Shown here piece by piece: positions 1 through 12,074 of a stretch of DNA of 64,000 nt. This stretch comes from Xiphydria camelus (Eukaryota > Arthropoda > Insecta > Hymenoptera > Xiphydriidae), in the NCBI GenBank assembly GCA_963678675.1, contig OY783201.1, positions 1,498,001 through 1,562,000 on the forward strand, written 5' to 3'. Made by a program: the position numbers and the translations under genes. The notes below the pieces were generated by a model, which worked only from the letters and a program-made list of their open reading frames with translations, searched no databases and was not told the origin of the DNA. Position 1 is the stretch's first letter; each line of letters starts with the position of its first letter.

Positions 1-1491
1 AAGACAGGAGAGTGCGTTGTATCGTGGAAAAAATGAAGAGAAAATACGTCTCCCCCTGTCTCTCGAGCGAAGCGTCGTCGAAAATTAAATGACGCCGCGT
101 AGTCGTGTAAAAATTCACGACAAAACACGATACGGCCGAGCAGGCATTTTCTGAGCGGCGGTAATCGCACGAAGGCTCGGATGAGAAGATCAAAAAAAAT
201 GAGACCCGTTGAATGGAACTCTTACGCGTTGCTCCGCGAAGGTATAATCGATTCGAATGTAAAAGTGATTTCACCAGGGCAAATTTATATTACAGCAGAG
301 TTGCCCAAAAGCCTGCGCGATCTTCATTCTTGCGACACGCGCAAAGCGTTTTCTAATTCCACGACACGCTCATAAGTTATAAATATTTGAACGCTCTCGT
401 CGGCGGGTCGCGCTGGGCTGAGCCCAAAGAGCGCTCCCCCACGTGTACACGACCACGGCTACTTTCCTGCGGCGAAAAGCGCGGAGCGAATTCCCCGTAG
501 AAATCACGCGACATTCGCTGCTGCGGGAACTGGGCCGAAGAAAAGAACTAGACGTATGGTACCTATATCCGAAGTCGAACCTGGGTTCAACGCGCATCGA
601 TCAACGTCCCGCCGAGATACAACCTGACCACTGATCGCCTTCCTTCCGAGCTCAGATCAAATCGAACTCAACCGACGTGCGATCGTCAACGTCGCGCGTG
701 TATCGAAGAGAAAATAAGAGAACCAGTTCCTCCTCCCCCCGACAGGCGCTTCCTCCTCACGATCTTCCATTCGTCGAGCTCGCGTCGCAACATCCGTGCG
801 AATGAAAGTCCCGGCGACAATGTACGCGATCTCGCGACGAGCCGCATCGCGCCCTGTTGCACCGCGTGTGTCTGATGCGGTTTCGAACTTCGCTGCATAT
901 TATATAGACACGTTTCTCGCGTTCGAAAGAGAAATCCTCTCTCCTCCGGCTCATCCTCCTCGGTCACGGTTGGTTTCGAGTCATCGAAATGATAAATATC
1001 GCGCGTCTCACCTCGTCTCCTCTTTCATCGTCGCGAGAGAGGACGAGAAAAAGAGCACACCCGGCGGTTGGGCAAATTCGACGCGAACGCCTCCCCCACG
1101 TTTTCACCGACCGTTGAGTCCCTTCTCCCTTCCCCTTTCAACGCACACACGAGCGGCCGATCGTTTCGCCGCCGTGCCTCGTTCAGCGTGCAGCGCGAGA
1201 GAATCGACTCGCGCGTAGCATCCTTTTTTTCATTGCGCAAATCATCGCGGTGTGTCGCGAGAGAAAGAGAGAAAGAGACGAGCGCGAGCTCGGTACGCCA
1301 CCACTACCACCTGGTACCCGTGCTTGCGCTTCGCCGCGTATAGTGTGTGGGTACCAGATTGGACCCCCTCCAGAATGGACACGGGGTCTCTACGGCGGGC
1401 CGAAGAGCGGCTGGTCCCCGTGTGGCACCGAGCGCGTCGCGGTACCCCTTCTCGAAATGTCCCCGCGCCCAGGGCTACGGCTAGGCGTCGC
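1..1491. other. CpG-rich upstream region, no gene recognised
   Basis: This stretch precedes the first gene. Open frames exist on both strands, but all are short and low-complexity (Arg/Ser-rich), as expected of CpG-rich DNA with few stop codons, and none shows a recognisable motif. It probably holds the distal promoter of the gene starting at 1582. The end of an unseen upstream gene cannot be excluded. Confidence 0.5.
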
Positions 1492-1499
1492 TATAAAAG
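1492..1499 (+). promoter_or_regulatory. TATA box of WK1
   Basis: TATAAAAG lies 90 bp before the ATG at 1582. The expected transcription start about 30 bp downstream (near 1523-1530, around GCCAGAGCAGTG) would give a 5' UTR of 50-60 nt. A TATA box fits a strongly, stage-specifically transcribed structural-protein gene; that expression pattern is inferred. Confidence 0.7.
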
Positions 1500-1581
1500 C
1501 GACAGAAAACACGGCGAATTCGCCAGAGCAGTGACGAACCGGAAAAACGGCAGTTTTTGCCGCGACTACCCCGAAGCCAAG

Positions 1582-4465
1582 ATGAGGTCTACCCTGGTTA
1601 GTGTGCCACGAGCCGAGCTAACGGTTTTAGTCCAGTGACACGTGAAAGTGCTGGTGTGCGCGGTCGGCGGATAGATGCGCGAGGAGCGAGTGAAGATTAC
1701 CGAATGATCGCGTGATGATAGAACAAAAAAAGGAATTCAAAAAGAATTCCATCGGAATATCGATCGAAGGATGGATGAAACTCGTCTCGTCTCGACACTC
1801 CGGCGCGATATCATTTTCTTTCACCGCGTGGGATGTGACAGCGCGAGTCGTGTGCCCGCGATCGGATACGCGCGTACGATTTTGATTCGTTCGTCTATCA
1901 ACGGACGACGAGAGAACACGATGTCTCTCCCGCGGGAATAAATCATTGACGGTTCTCGATGTGTCGTTCTCGGAATTCGACTGGAACGGAATTCCGATCG
2001 GTATCGCCGATCGCGCAGCGAGATTACGGGTAAACCTTAGCACGCGATCGTTGATATGGGATCGACCACCGTCTTCCCCTCGACGCGTTGCCGCTCTTCC
2101 AGTCGGCGATAATCCGTGCCTCCGAGATGTCACTCGTGATGTACCGAGTGATTTATGTAAATTACAAACGCGGCGCCGTGCACGAATGGCTTATTCGGAA
2201 CGAGCCGTGGCGGGCAATGATGTACCCGCGGCGCTTACCGTTGCCGGGAATAAACGAATGATAATTTATTCATCGCCTTTGGTCCTTGATCTTGACTCCA
2301 TGCGCGTCGCGCAATTGTAACGCCCGTAATGTTACCGCTAAAATAACATTATGGGACGAGAATGATTTATATCCACGCTTGGAAGAGAAGCGACGGATAA
2401 AAAGCTCTCTCGGCGGCTGTCGCGATGTATTCCCACTCGTTGGACACGTGTCTCTATTGGATACAATCGGCTTATCGGCGCCCGGTGCGTGTTTCCGATT
2501 GGTACGCGAAAAAAGAAATCAACATTGATCGATGGGGCGCTATTTGAAGGATAATTCTCGTAGACGCATATCCATACCTTATCCGGCGCGGAAGTCGAGA
2601 CTCTCGGAACGACGAGATCGAGGGCTGCGCGACCCGTTTACGGGCCGTCGCGGTAGTTCTTGTCTTTCGCGCGACTTTCATTCCCCGGTCCTCTCGCGTT
2701 CCCGCGCTTTCGAAGGCGCGAGCATCTATCGCGCACACGAGCTCGTGTCCCCGGCGTGAATGGAATTCGAAACGCGTATAGGAAGAGAAATGACGCGGGG
2801 TCGAGGTTCAAATTAGTATACTCTGCTCGGTGGAAGCGACTCGGCAAATATGGCACATATGCATATATCGTCGCTAATAGATTTTAGGCAACGACGCGCG
2901 AGTTATTGAAAAACGACGTAGGAAAGTTGCCTTTCCTTTTCTAACGACGCGCCGGCTCTCTTCGCGCAAAAAATCGCTCGCTCGAATGACGTGAGGTGGC
3001 GCAGCCCACGCGCTTTCGGACGGATATGTTAACGAGATTGAATTTCAGGTGTTGCTGGGGTGCTTGTTCATCGCCTCCGTCCTCGGAGAACCCATCAGAG
3101 CCAAGAAAGAGTGAGTTTCATACTTGTCAATCCGGTCTGGCACATCCTGGTAGCAAAGAATCGAACGCGATTCGATAACTTTCATCGATCCGCAGAGCGC
3201 CCAGTCCGGATTACGGAGCACCATCGACCCACCTTGGTCCTCCGGCGACTTCCTACGGCGTCCCCGACGCGGGACTAACCGATACCTACGGTGCACCACC
3301 GGCCGACAGTTACGGTCCCCCGTCGTCCAGCTACGGAGCGCCGGCGGCAGAACCGGCGTCGAGCTACGGTCCACCGGCTACCGGCTACGGAGCACCGGCG
3401 TCCGATCACGGATCCTTCGGGGGTGGCTCCTTCGGAGGAGGAATAGACGAGCACCACGGGGCCGATTTCGGGGGAAACCTCGGCGGGGGTTTCTCAGGAG
3501 GTCACGGTGGTGATTTCTCGGGAGGTCTCGGGGGTGGCTTCTCCGGAGGCCACGGCGATGGCTTCTCCGGAGGTCACGGGGGCGGTTTCGGGGGAGACCT
3601 GGGAGGCGGATTCGGAGGAGGACTGGGACCTGTCTACGGGGCACCGGCGGTGTCCTACGGCGCTCCCGCGCACGACGCTCCCCACGGCGTCTGGAAGAAG
3701 AAGCTGACCTGGAAGGCCGAGCTGAAGCAGATCTGGAAGACCGAGCAGAAGCTCACCTGGAAGCAGGAGTGGAAGAAGATCCAAGTACCGGTCTGGAAGG
3801 AGGTTCAAGTGCCGATTTGGAAGGAGGAGAAAGTGCCCGCTTGGAAGAAGGTGCAGAAGCCGGTGTGGAAGGAGATCCAGGTGCCGATTTGGAAAGAGGT
3901 TCAAGTGCCGGCGTGGAAGAAGGTCTGGAAGCCGGTCTGGCGGGCGATCGAGGTGCCCATTTGGAAGGAGATCCAAGTGCCGGATTGGAAGAAGTCGTAC
4001 GTGCCGGAATGGGTCAAGGTAGGCATTCCCGGCGAGCAATACGTCGGCAAGGATCAGCACGGCTGGCAGTACACGAGCCACGACCTGTGGAAGAAGAAGC
4101 TCATCTGGAAGCCGGTGTGGAAGAAGGTCTGGAGGACGGAGAAGAAGCAGGCCTGGGTGACCGAGAAGAAGCTGGAGTGGAAGGAGGAGTGGAAGCAAGT
4201 GTGGAAGACTGAGAAGAAGCAAGCGTGGGTCACCGATAAGAAGCTGGTGTGGAAGGAGGAGTCGGTGCAGGTGTGGATACCGCATAAGAAGCAGGTTTGG
4301 GTCACCGAGAAGAAGCAGGCTTGGAAGGACGAGTGGAAGAGCCGGTGGGTACCGGTTTGGAAAGACGTCCAGGTACCGGCGTGGAAGAAGGTTTGGAAGC
4401 CTGTATGGGAGAAAGTTTGGGTTGCCGAGGAGCACCATCACGACGATCACGGTTACAAGTACTGA
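1582..4465 (+). CDS. WK1: secreted Trp/Lys-repeat protein with resilin-like N-terminal half (3 exons, 448 aa)
   Basis: Exons are 1582-1596, 3049-3110 and 3196-4465; the introns are GT-AG with phases 0 and 2 and the frame closes at TGA. The start is the first ATG after the TATA box and gives a hydrophobic signal peptide, probably cleaved near Gly18. Residues about 27-97 repeat S-Y-G-A-P / S-Y-G-P-P, as in resilin-like elastomers. Residues about 97-175 are GGF/GGH-rich. From Trp192 to about 434 the protein is a Trp/Lys repeat built of WKK-[IVL], WKPVW and WKEIQVPAW units, with 37 Trp by my count, nearly all 4 or 8 apart. A non-repeat linker (298-328, with GIPGE and HGWQYTSHDLW) splits the repeat into two blocks. 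The tail is His-rich. No catalytic motif is visible. It is paralogous to the gene at 14410. I do not recognise a named family; a structural cuticle or matrix role is inferred from secretion, YGAP repeats and cross-linkable Lys/His/Tyr. Gene model confidence is high, function low. Confidence 0.88.
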
Positions 4466-4948
4466 TGTCTCTCGTCGATCGATCGACCGACCGACCGGGT
4501 TTTTACTCCGTGGAGCGTGACCAGTATCGAATGCGCGTCAAATTTCCGCAGACGCGAGCCTCGACGCGGAGAACTCGAGAGCATCTTTTCCCTTGTACAC
4601 GTAGTCCGGAAGAGCCTCGCGAAGAATCGAAGGACTCTTTCTGTCGCTTCGGAGAAGTCTTGCCGAACGATATCTATCGAGATTTCGTCACGTGTTCCAA
4701 ACGTAATTGCGAGTCCAATTATACATAAGAATTATACATTCGTCAACGACGCTCCACCGACGTCGGATTAGAAAGAATTGTCGGAAGAAAGGAACCCGGA
4801 AAGAAGAGTCGCCTGCGGAAGTGGAAGCGACGCCATGAACGATATTGCGAGTGTCAACGGTACCCTTGGTATTTCTATCGCATGTGAATTTGTAAATAAC
4901 GATAGTACTCTATGTTATATTTTTGTACGTTACTCTCTACTTTTGTAC

Positions 4949-4954
4949 AATAAA
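4949..4954 (+). terminator. Polyadenylation signal of WK1
   Basis: AATAAA lies 484 nt after the WK1 stop, followed by a T/G-rich stretch (GGTGTTTTCTGCC). It is the first canonical hexamer downstream, so the 3' UTR is about 0.5 kb. Confidence 0.6.
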
Positions 4955-6356
4955 AACGTTTTATACCACGGTGTTTTCTGCCTTCCTTTTCACTAATTCT
5001 ATTATAAGATCGTTTCAACATGACCGAATAATTATCACCGCATGATCCATATAAAAAGAAAATCTCGCTGCACTCGCGTCAGTTTATATCGCGACGCCTT
5101 CATGTTACGGAGCCACCGAAATTCTACGTCTACCGACTCAACATTTTCCGGAGCCATTTCGGCTGCGAGATTTATCGACGAAAAAGAGATTTACCGCCGG
5201 CGCCCGTAAATCTTTCGTGTAAATATTGAGAGTCTAATTATAAGAAAAGCAGAATTCGCTAGCCGCGTGAAAAATAATAAAATCGAATGAACTTCGAACG
5301 ATCCCGAACAAATCCTCGCATGTGTGGCGAGAGCGCGCGGAAGAATACCCGGGTAAAAGGTTACTTCCGCGCGGCGCTTTTACTTCCTCGTCGTCGAAAC
5401 GAAGTGTTACATACCCGCACGCGGGATGACGGGAGGTGACTCACTAATTACTTCTCTCGAGTTAAACGCTTCAACTCCGCACGCGCCGCATCGCAATCGG
5501 ACGAGCGTCTCCGGTGATTTACGCAGAAGCAGCGGCGAGTTTCTAACGGGACAGCGCCGCGACGATACTTTCTAGGGATAAGATACGAGATTCACAAGTT
5601 GAATTCTCCCAGGGCTGATAGAACGGGTCACGAGACGAACCCGCGGCGACCCCGACTTTCTCCCCGCATTCGCACTTTGACTTTCCTACACGCTGCGCAG
5701 TCTCGCGTGCTCGCGCCGTCGCGTCTTCCCTTTCGTGCGTGCTCGGTCACGGGGCAGCCGGAAGAAGAGATACGGAACCGCAGTGGGGGACGTCTCCGTA
5801 CAATACGAGTGTCGGCGTAACACCGCGAACGAGTCGCGGAGTCTTCCCGGACGGCTTTTTACGCGCCATTTCCAGCGATTTCGAGCCGACCGAGAAACAA
5901 CGACTGCTGCGGGAATGCGCGATTCATAGCTGCGTAATTACCGCGCCGCCAGCCATTCCCACGAGAGTAAAAGCAGCGCCGCGCGCGTCCCTTCAGCCGC
6001 GCGAAGAGCGCGCAATTACGCGTGCCGGGCGTCGAATCGCTGCCGTTTTCTCGCGACCGATCTCACGTGGTACATTCTTTTCCCCGATCCTCCGTTTTAA
6101 CCCGTCCCGTTCTCGAGGGAAAGCCTCTCATGCCTGCGGCGCGCGAGCGCCGGATCTTTATCGACTTCTCCTTATTCGCCCGATGCAAATGTCCCGCTCG
6201 TGGGAAAGGGACAAACATATTTCTCGACGGCTTTCGAACACCCACGACTCGACGGAAACTTTTTAATTCCTCGGCGACCGCTTCGGGGCGAATTCCATTA
6301 GCATATAATGCCGTGCGAAATGGGCGCGCGTCGAAAAAGCTCAGATTTACGACCTT

Positions 6357-6570
6357 GCGCGAAAGTGAAATCGTCGTCTTCCGCGTCGCCGGAGATGATT
6401 TTGTCGCGAGTACGAAAAATAAGAGCAGCGCGTCGATCCCTTTCCTGTACATACCTACGTTGCGCAACGATGTTGCACGATGGACTCGAAGAGAGCTACG
6501 TACGTTTATCGCGCGAAAGTGAAATCGTCACTTCCGCTGTGCAGGGCGGAGCCGGAGACGATTTCGAACC
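6357..6570 (+). repeat. Imperfect direct duplication, 154-bp offset
   Basis: GCGCGAAAGTGAAATCGTC occurs at 6357 and again at 6511. Both copies are followed by related sequence (CTTCCGC, then GGAG and GATTT blocks). It is a decayed tandem duplication with no gene attached. Confidence 0.55.
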
Positions 6571-8242
6571 GCCGCGGAAACCAGAGCAGCGTCGGAATAT
6601 CGCTTCGATTATTTTCTTACACCGCGTTCGAATGCTGGATCGTAAATCGGGGATCGAGATCGGCGAGAAAACGACGTCGCGTGCCGCCCCAGGCGTGTTT
6701 TGCGCGGACATCTACGTGCACGTGCTGCGCAGCGGTATCATATTATTCGCACTAGGCCATGATCATTCCCGGTAAAGAGCAAGGAGGAATGCACGTTGGA
6801 TTTCTCTCCGCGCGACTGCCGCGGAGAAATAACGATGGCACTGAACTTCGGTCGCGTTTTAAAAGAAATCCTCCCTACCAGAAGGAATGATCCGATTGGT
6901 TCGGCATCGCCACCACTTCTTCAACATTTCTTCGAACGCTCTCCTCCTCTCCACTGCGTATATCCACTACGTGTACTGTTACTTTTACTACTACTATTAT
7001 ATACTGGCCTCTTGCGACGCGTCAGCGTCCACCATTTGGCTGCGAACCGACGCACGAGCAGGTTCTCGTCCTACACACTCGAAAGTCAACAAAGAATTCC
7101 GGATATTTTCGATGTGCCGTTTCCTTTATGCACAGCTTTCTTCGCCGTCTAAATAATGGACGGCGGAGTAGATATAAATTGGCGTAACCTTTGAACGAGT
7201 AAAAATCGCATCCGTATCTACGACGATCGGAATGCAAAATCCTCTCGTTTTCTATTCCGCGTCGAGAGTGTTCTTTTTTTTCTTCTGGAAATCGATTTTC
7301 TAATATAACAATGATATCTGAGTAACCACGTTTTAAAATCTTCGTTATTTCGATATCTACGAAACTTTCGCCGACCCCGAAGACGAGCGCCGAGTCGATA
7401 AGTGCGAGGATCAATAATGAGTCGTTCGGAGGAGCCTCTACACGAGCGTGCACCGGCACACGTGCGCACTCGCGCGGTGATGCCGGCTGAAAGAAAATCG
7501 AAGCATCGAAAGTTGATCATGCTTTATGTATGGCGCGCGTCGAGTAGCGACGACTTATACGATCACGCGTATTACCCAATAGAAAGCGAGACGTGCATAC
7601 GCGCCACTTATATGCCTGCAATCGGCAATCGTCTCTAGAAATATCTGAGAGCTTCGCGGTTCGGCGAGACGGAGGAAGCGCGCGTACCGGTTATACGCGA
7701 TCTCGAGGACGGAGGATTTCTAGGAAAGTCCGGGAGCTCTCGCGGAGAAAAGGCATCGCTTTTTCTAAAGTCCGCGAGGTCTGGCGGAGTCCTCACGGGC
7801 GACGAAAGAAATTTACCGCCGCCTGTCGGACGATTCGAAGAAAAGGGCAAGATTGTTCGCACCGATTTCACAGTGCTTCCGGAGGAATGCGCCCTATTCC
7901 GCGCATATGTAAACACATCCTGATATTTATTATTCTTTCGACCCACTACCAAGATGCAGTCGCTCCCCGATTTACATCCTGGTATGAATATATTTAGAAA
8001 TCCGGTTATTTTGGGCGCCGTGCGAATAGTTTCACAGTTTACGTCATTTTCGGTAAAATGTTGATGTAGGTCCACCGCCGGTTTCGTCGGATGGCATCTT
8101 GCTGTACATGTGTATATGTATGTATGCACGGTCGGAGGCCTCTCACTCGTGTCACCTGACTTTGCTACTTTTTTCTTTTCGAATCTGTTACGGATTCTGT
8201 GTGTGTATGCGAGTATGTATGTGTATACGAGTATGCATTTTT

Positions 8243-8720
8243 TCGTGCTGATTCCGAAAATGCCGGATTTATTGGGGAAATCTCAAAAGAAATTTGAAAT
8301 ATCGGTTATTTGTCGTGAAAAAATAATTTTTCTACACATAAGATCATTAATACCCCTTACGAGTATATTTACTTCCTTTGAGATATCGACCAAATAATCG
8401 TGCTTTTCGTAATCAGCATGAAAAAATACATAAGATAGGCTGGTCAAAAGTTCCATTCTAGAGATTTCGATTTTTGACAAAATGACAAAATGTCTTGACA
8501 TTTTTTCATATTTTTCGCAAAAATCGCAATCTCCGGAATAGATTTCTCGACCATCCTATCTTATGTATTTTTTTCATGCTGATTCCGTAAATAATAGATC
8601 AATTGATGAAATCTCAAAGGAGACCTGAGATACCGTCGATTTTATGAGGGGAAACAATTTTTCTTCGTCATAGAGTCGTTCATATATTAAGTTTTCTTTG
8701 ACATGTTCATCTTTTAATCA
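8243..8720. repeat. Foldback repeat family C, copy 1
   Basis: The core 8414-8581 is a long inverted repeat: CAGCATGAAAAAATACATAA at 8414 mirrors TTATGTATTTTTTTCATGCTG ending at 8581, with further matching sequence inside. Outside the core are three related arms carrying GCTGATTCC...GAAATCTCAAA, two in direct and one in inverted orientation. A related copy lies at 27957-28215. This organisation is typical of a foldback transposon or MITE; no coding capacity is seen. Confidence 0.7.
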
Positions 8721-11700
8721 GTGTATCGCCTGCTATTGCTTTGGCATCACACAGAACGATACGGCGACGGATATATATCGGGTCATATCTACTGGCCGCT
8801 GAATAGTTCCGATTGCCAGCATCGATACGAATCCGAATGAATCACGTCGAGTGGTGAGATTTGAGCTTCTCGATTATCGACGATAATCTTGACATGGTGA
8901 CTTTCATCCGGTGCGACGTTAATTGTCGCGCGAGAGCCGTTAATTAGCGATGCCTCGTAACAGCGAATATTCCTCGTTCTGCCGAGGCATTGCCGATTGC
9001 AGGCCTCGCGCGCTGCGAAACGCCATCGACGACCGTGACTCGCACGTCCGACCGCACGGGCTTCGCTTGCCCGTGGATCTTCCGCGCCCGCGCGCTTCGC
9101 CGTACATCGAGCAACACTCGTGTGCGCGGGTCGTGCGTGTTCCCGTACACGCGTATCGCGGGTTATGCAGAACGCGACTGGCCAGGAGGAACTATCACGA
9201 GTTGCGGGCTGAACCGAGCGCGGCCACTTTCACGTAACTATGTATGGAGAAGCATAAATATATACGAGAGCTCTTGCGTCCTTTTCTACCAGTTCAACTC
9301 GTCCAGCTTGGTCAATACGTGCTTTGAGAAAAAATTCACGGCGGCCGCCGTCGCGAGAAATAATGGCATCGTTCTCGACAGGCTGTGCTATCCGCGGAAT
9401 TGTAATCTCGGCTGAATATTTGCTCGCCTGATTTAGCGGTTTCGAAAAAAGGGGTGCAAGAGTGCTCCAGAGATATTTTTTGTTTATCTTCGCGCGAGGT
9501 CTAACGAAATTCGAAAATACGATTTCCCAACTTCTCCGGTTTTTTTTCAGAATTCCTCGATCGCTGAAAGCTGCTGCGTCGTCGCGTTAAAATTCTCCGG
9601 AAGTCGTCAGCCAGTCAGAGATCGTCCGTCACACGCGTCCATCACGCGTCAGTGGATTTTCCCCCGTTGAGACGAGGCTTACCTCAGGCTGCTCAACAGT
9701 CTCGTAAATCCAACGAGATATACTCACCGTTCCGCGGTATTTCACGGTCACGTGCTCCGTAACTTTCCCGTACGGGAGATCGCGGAACATGCGATCATAA
9801 CAGTCGGTTGAACTGCTTGACCCGAATGTTGTGTACAGAACTATTTCTCTTTTTGGTATATGCGATTGACACTGTGGAGATGAGGGGAGTAGGGGAGTGT
9901 CCAGCACGCAGTCGTATGTATAGCCACCGCTAGACCCTGGCAAAGGTCAAAAGCCACGGCAGAACGGGCGAGGAGAGAGAAAGGGATTTCCATCTTTCGT
10001 CGAAGCGCACAAGAATCCATCTCGAAACTATTTCCCTCTTTCCTCCCATTTGTTCTCTTTCGCGGTAGAGCACCGGCTTTCCGCTGCGACGAATATGAAT
10101 GTGCAACGGCTCGTACACCGTATAACGACAGCGACTTTGCTCGGTCACGGTTCAAGCGGCTCTTCGTGTTCAGCCGAGGCGCGCGACGCGAGATCTCCAG
10201 GCATTGGTGCGCCTTGGGTGGACCAACGGAGCGAATCCGCGACGTCCCATCCTTGCTGACGCACGCGACTCTCGCGATTAGAAATGGAGAGTGCCGGGTG
10301 GCACTGTCAAGGCTGGCGAAAATTCCCCTGGAAGAGAATCTCGTCTCCGCGCGTCGTGTTTGCTTCAAACTCCTTTTACGTCGTGCCGGTTTGCCCGCGC
10401 TTGCCCTAAATCGGAGATAATTCGCACAGAGAGCGGTATCTCCGCGGTTTCGTACAGACGCCGCAGCGTCGCGAAAAGGTCGCGATTTCCCTTTCCGACT
10501 AAAAGCGAATCGAAGTCAAAATCAGCGAGTTTCCTCGAATCCAAAGGTCGTCGGATCTGTGGTCCCTCTATTGAAATATTTCGACACAGACATTCCTCGT
10601 TTCCAATGCCTTTCCGGCGCAATTCTTCGTCACCTCTCGACGAAAACCTCGAGTTACTTTCTCACCGCGCGCGCCTGAGACTTCTCCGAATACCGAAGAG
10701 AGTATTATCAGGTTTCCCCTAAACGGCATATTTCCGCGGTATTGACATTAGACCGAACGCGACTGGTAACAAAATAAGGTTTCGGCGTAACACAATGACG
10801 AGTCCTCGTCGCGGCTCTTACATCAATTGCCCACTTATCACTTTCACTGAACTCCATTTACCCGACCGGATGAGCCGCGTTCGCCGGTGTCGCTGCGTCG
10901 GAGGCACGTGTGCGCCTGGCGACCAACCGCGTCGTTTCGACCGGCCCGCGTACGTGTAAGTATGCGCGCGCCTACGCGGGGCACGGATTTGTCGTAACCA
11001 GCGAAAACACGATTAGCACTTTAATTGCGCGAAGAAGCCCTCCCCCTCCCGATTGGGTAACATTTGCTTTGGATGGAAAGGCATAGCGCGCGGCCCGCGC
11101 GTCGTGCATCGGGGAGAGTGGTCAGGGCCGAAATCGAAGCAGGAGGGACAGCCGCTTGCAGTTGCTCGACGCGGAAGCGCCTTTCACTGCAGCACGCCCG
11201 CCCCGATAACGCGTAAACAAATAGACCACGTCCTCCGCTCGTGGTCCGTTCGTTTCGAGCCGGAGACATCGCGGGGAATTCGTCGTCGCTCGACGTCTGT
11301 ATAATTTGTATAACGGGCCTCTCTCATTGACTGAACGGTGGAGTTTTTTTCTATTCTCACTCCATTGAATCAGCGCGCGCGCGCGGTTCCCGTCAAGCGC
11401 GGAAAGGAGAACAAACGTTTCGCCTCGTCGCGGTCGGATGTAGAGAGGTCCAGATTCGATCCAGGAGAGTTGGAGAGGTATCGCCGAGAGGGTTTTGGAT
11501 TTGAAGAGAAATGGAATTTATATCGAGAAACACTCCCGCGGGGAAATGTACTCGCACGCGGTCGAGTTCCAGTGACAATGTTGTCCTCCGCGTGGCTCTC
11601 GACGTTCCCGCTGATAAATCTCGTCCTGGTTCTTCGACCTCTCTCTCTCCCGCCTCGTAATTATCACTCCAGTTTCGAGCAGGTACATCACGCGCGTTAG

Positions 11701-12043
11701 ATGAGAACACGAGACGAATAATTTATGCGGCGAAACTGATAAATCGCCGCTGGTGTTGAAGCCGGATTATACGCGCTCGCATAGAGATCGGAATGATTAA
11801 AAGTGCGAACGATCGCGCGCGGGTCGGTAGGTGTAGCGATGGCCCCAGGTGGTGAATTTCGAGAGGCCCTGGGCCGGGAAACGCTCCGTTGTAATTGGGC
11901 CGTAGAGATAGAAATTGGACGTAATTCGGGAACATTGAATACCACCGTGACCACCGCGTTGTCGCGCGAGAAACTCGCTCGCCGACGAGATGACGTTTAG
12001 TGCGCGCAGGTGTCGAGAGGTTGACACTTTGAATGGGCGCGGG

Positions 12044-12074
<31 letters not shown>
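12044..12074 (+). repeat. (GAC)n microsatellite
   Basis: About ten uninterrupted GAC/ACG units lie in non-coding DNA between the WK genes. Confidence 0.9.
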
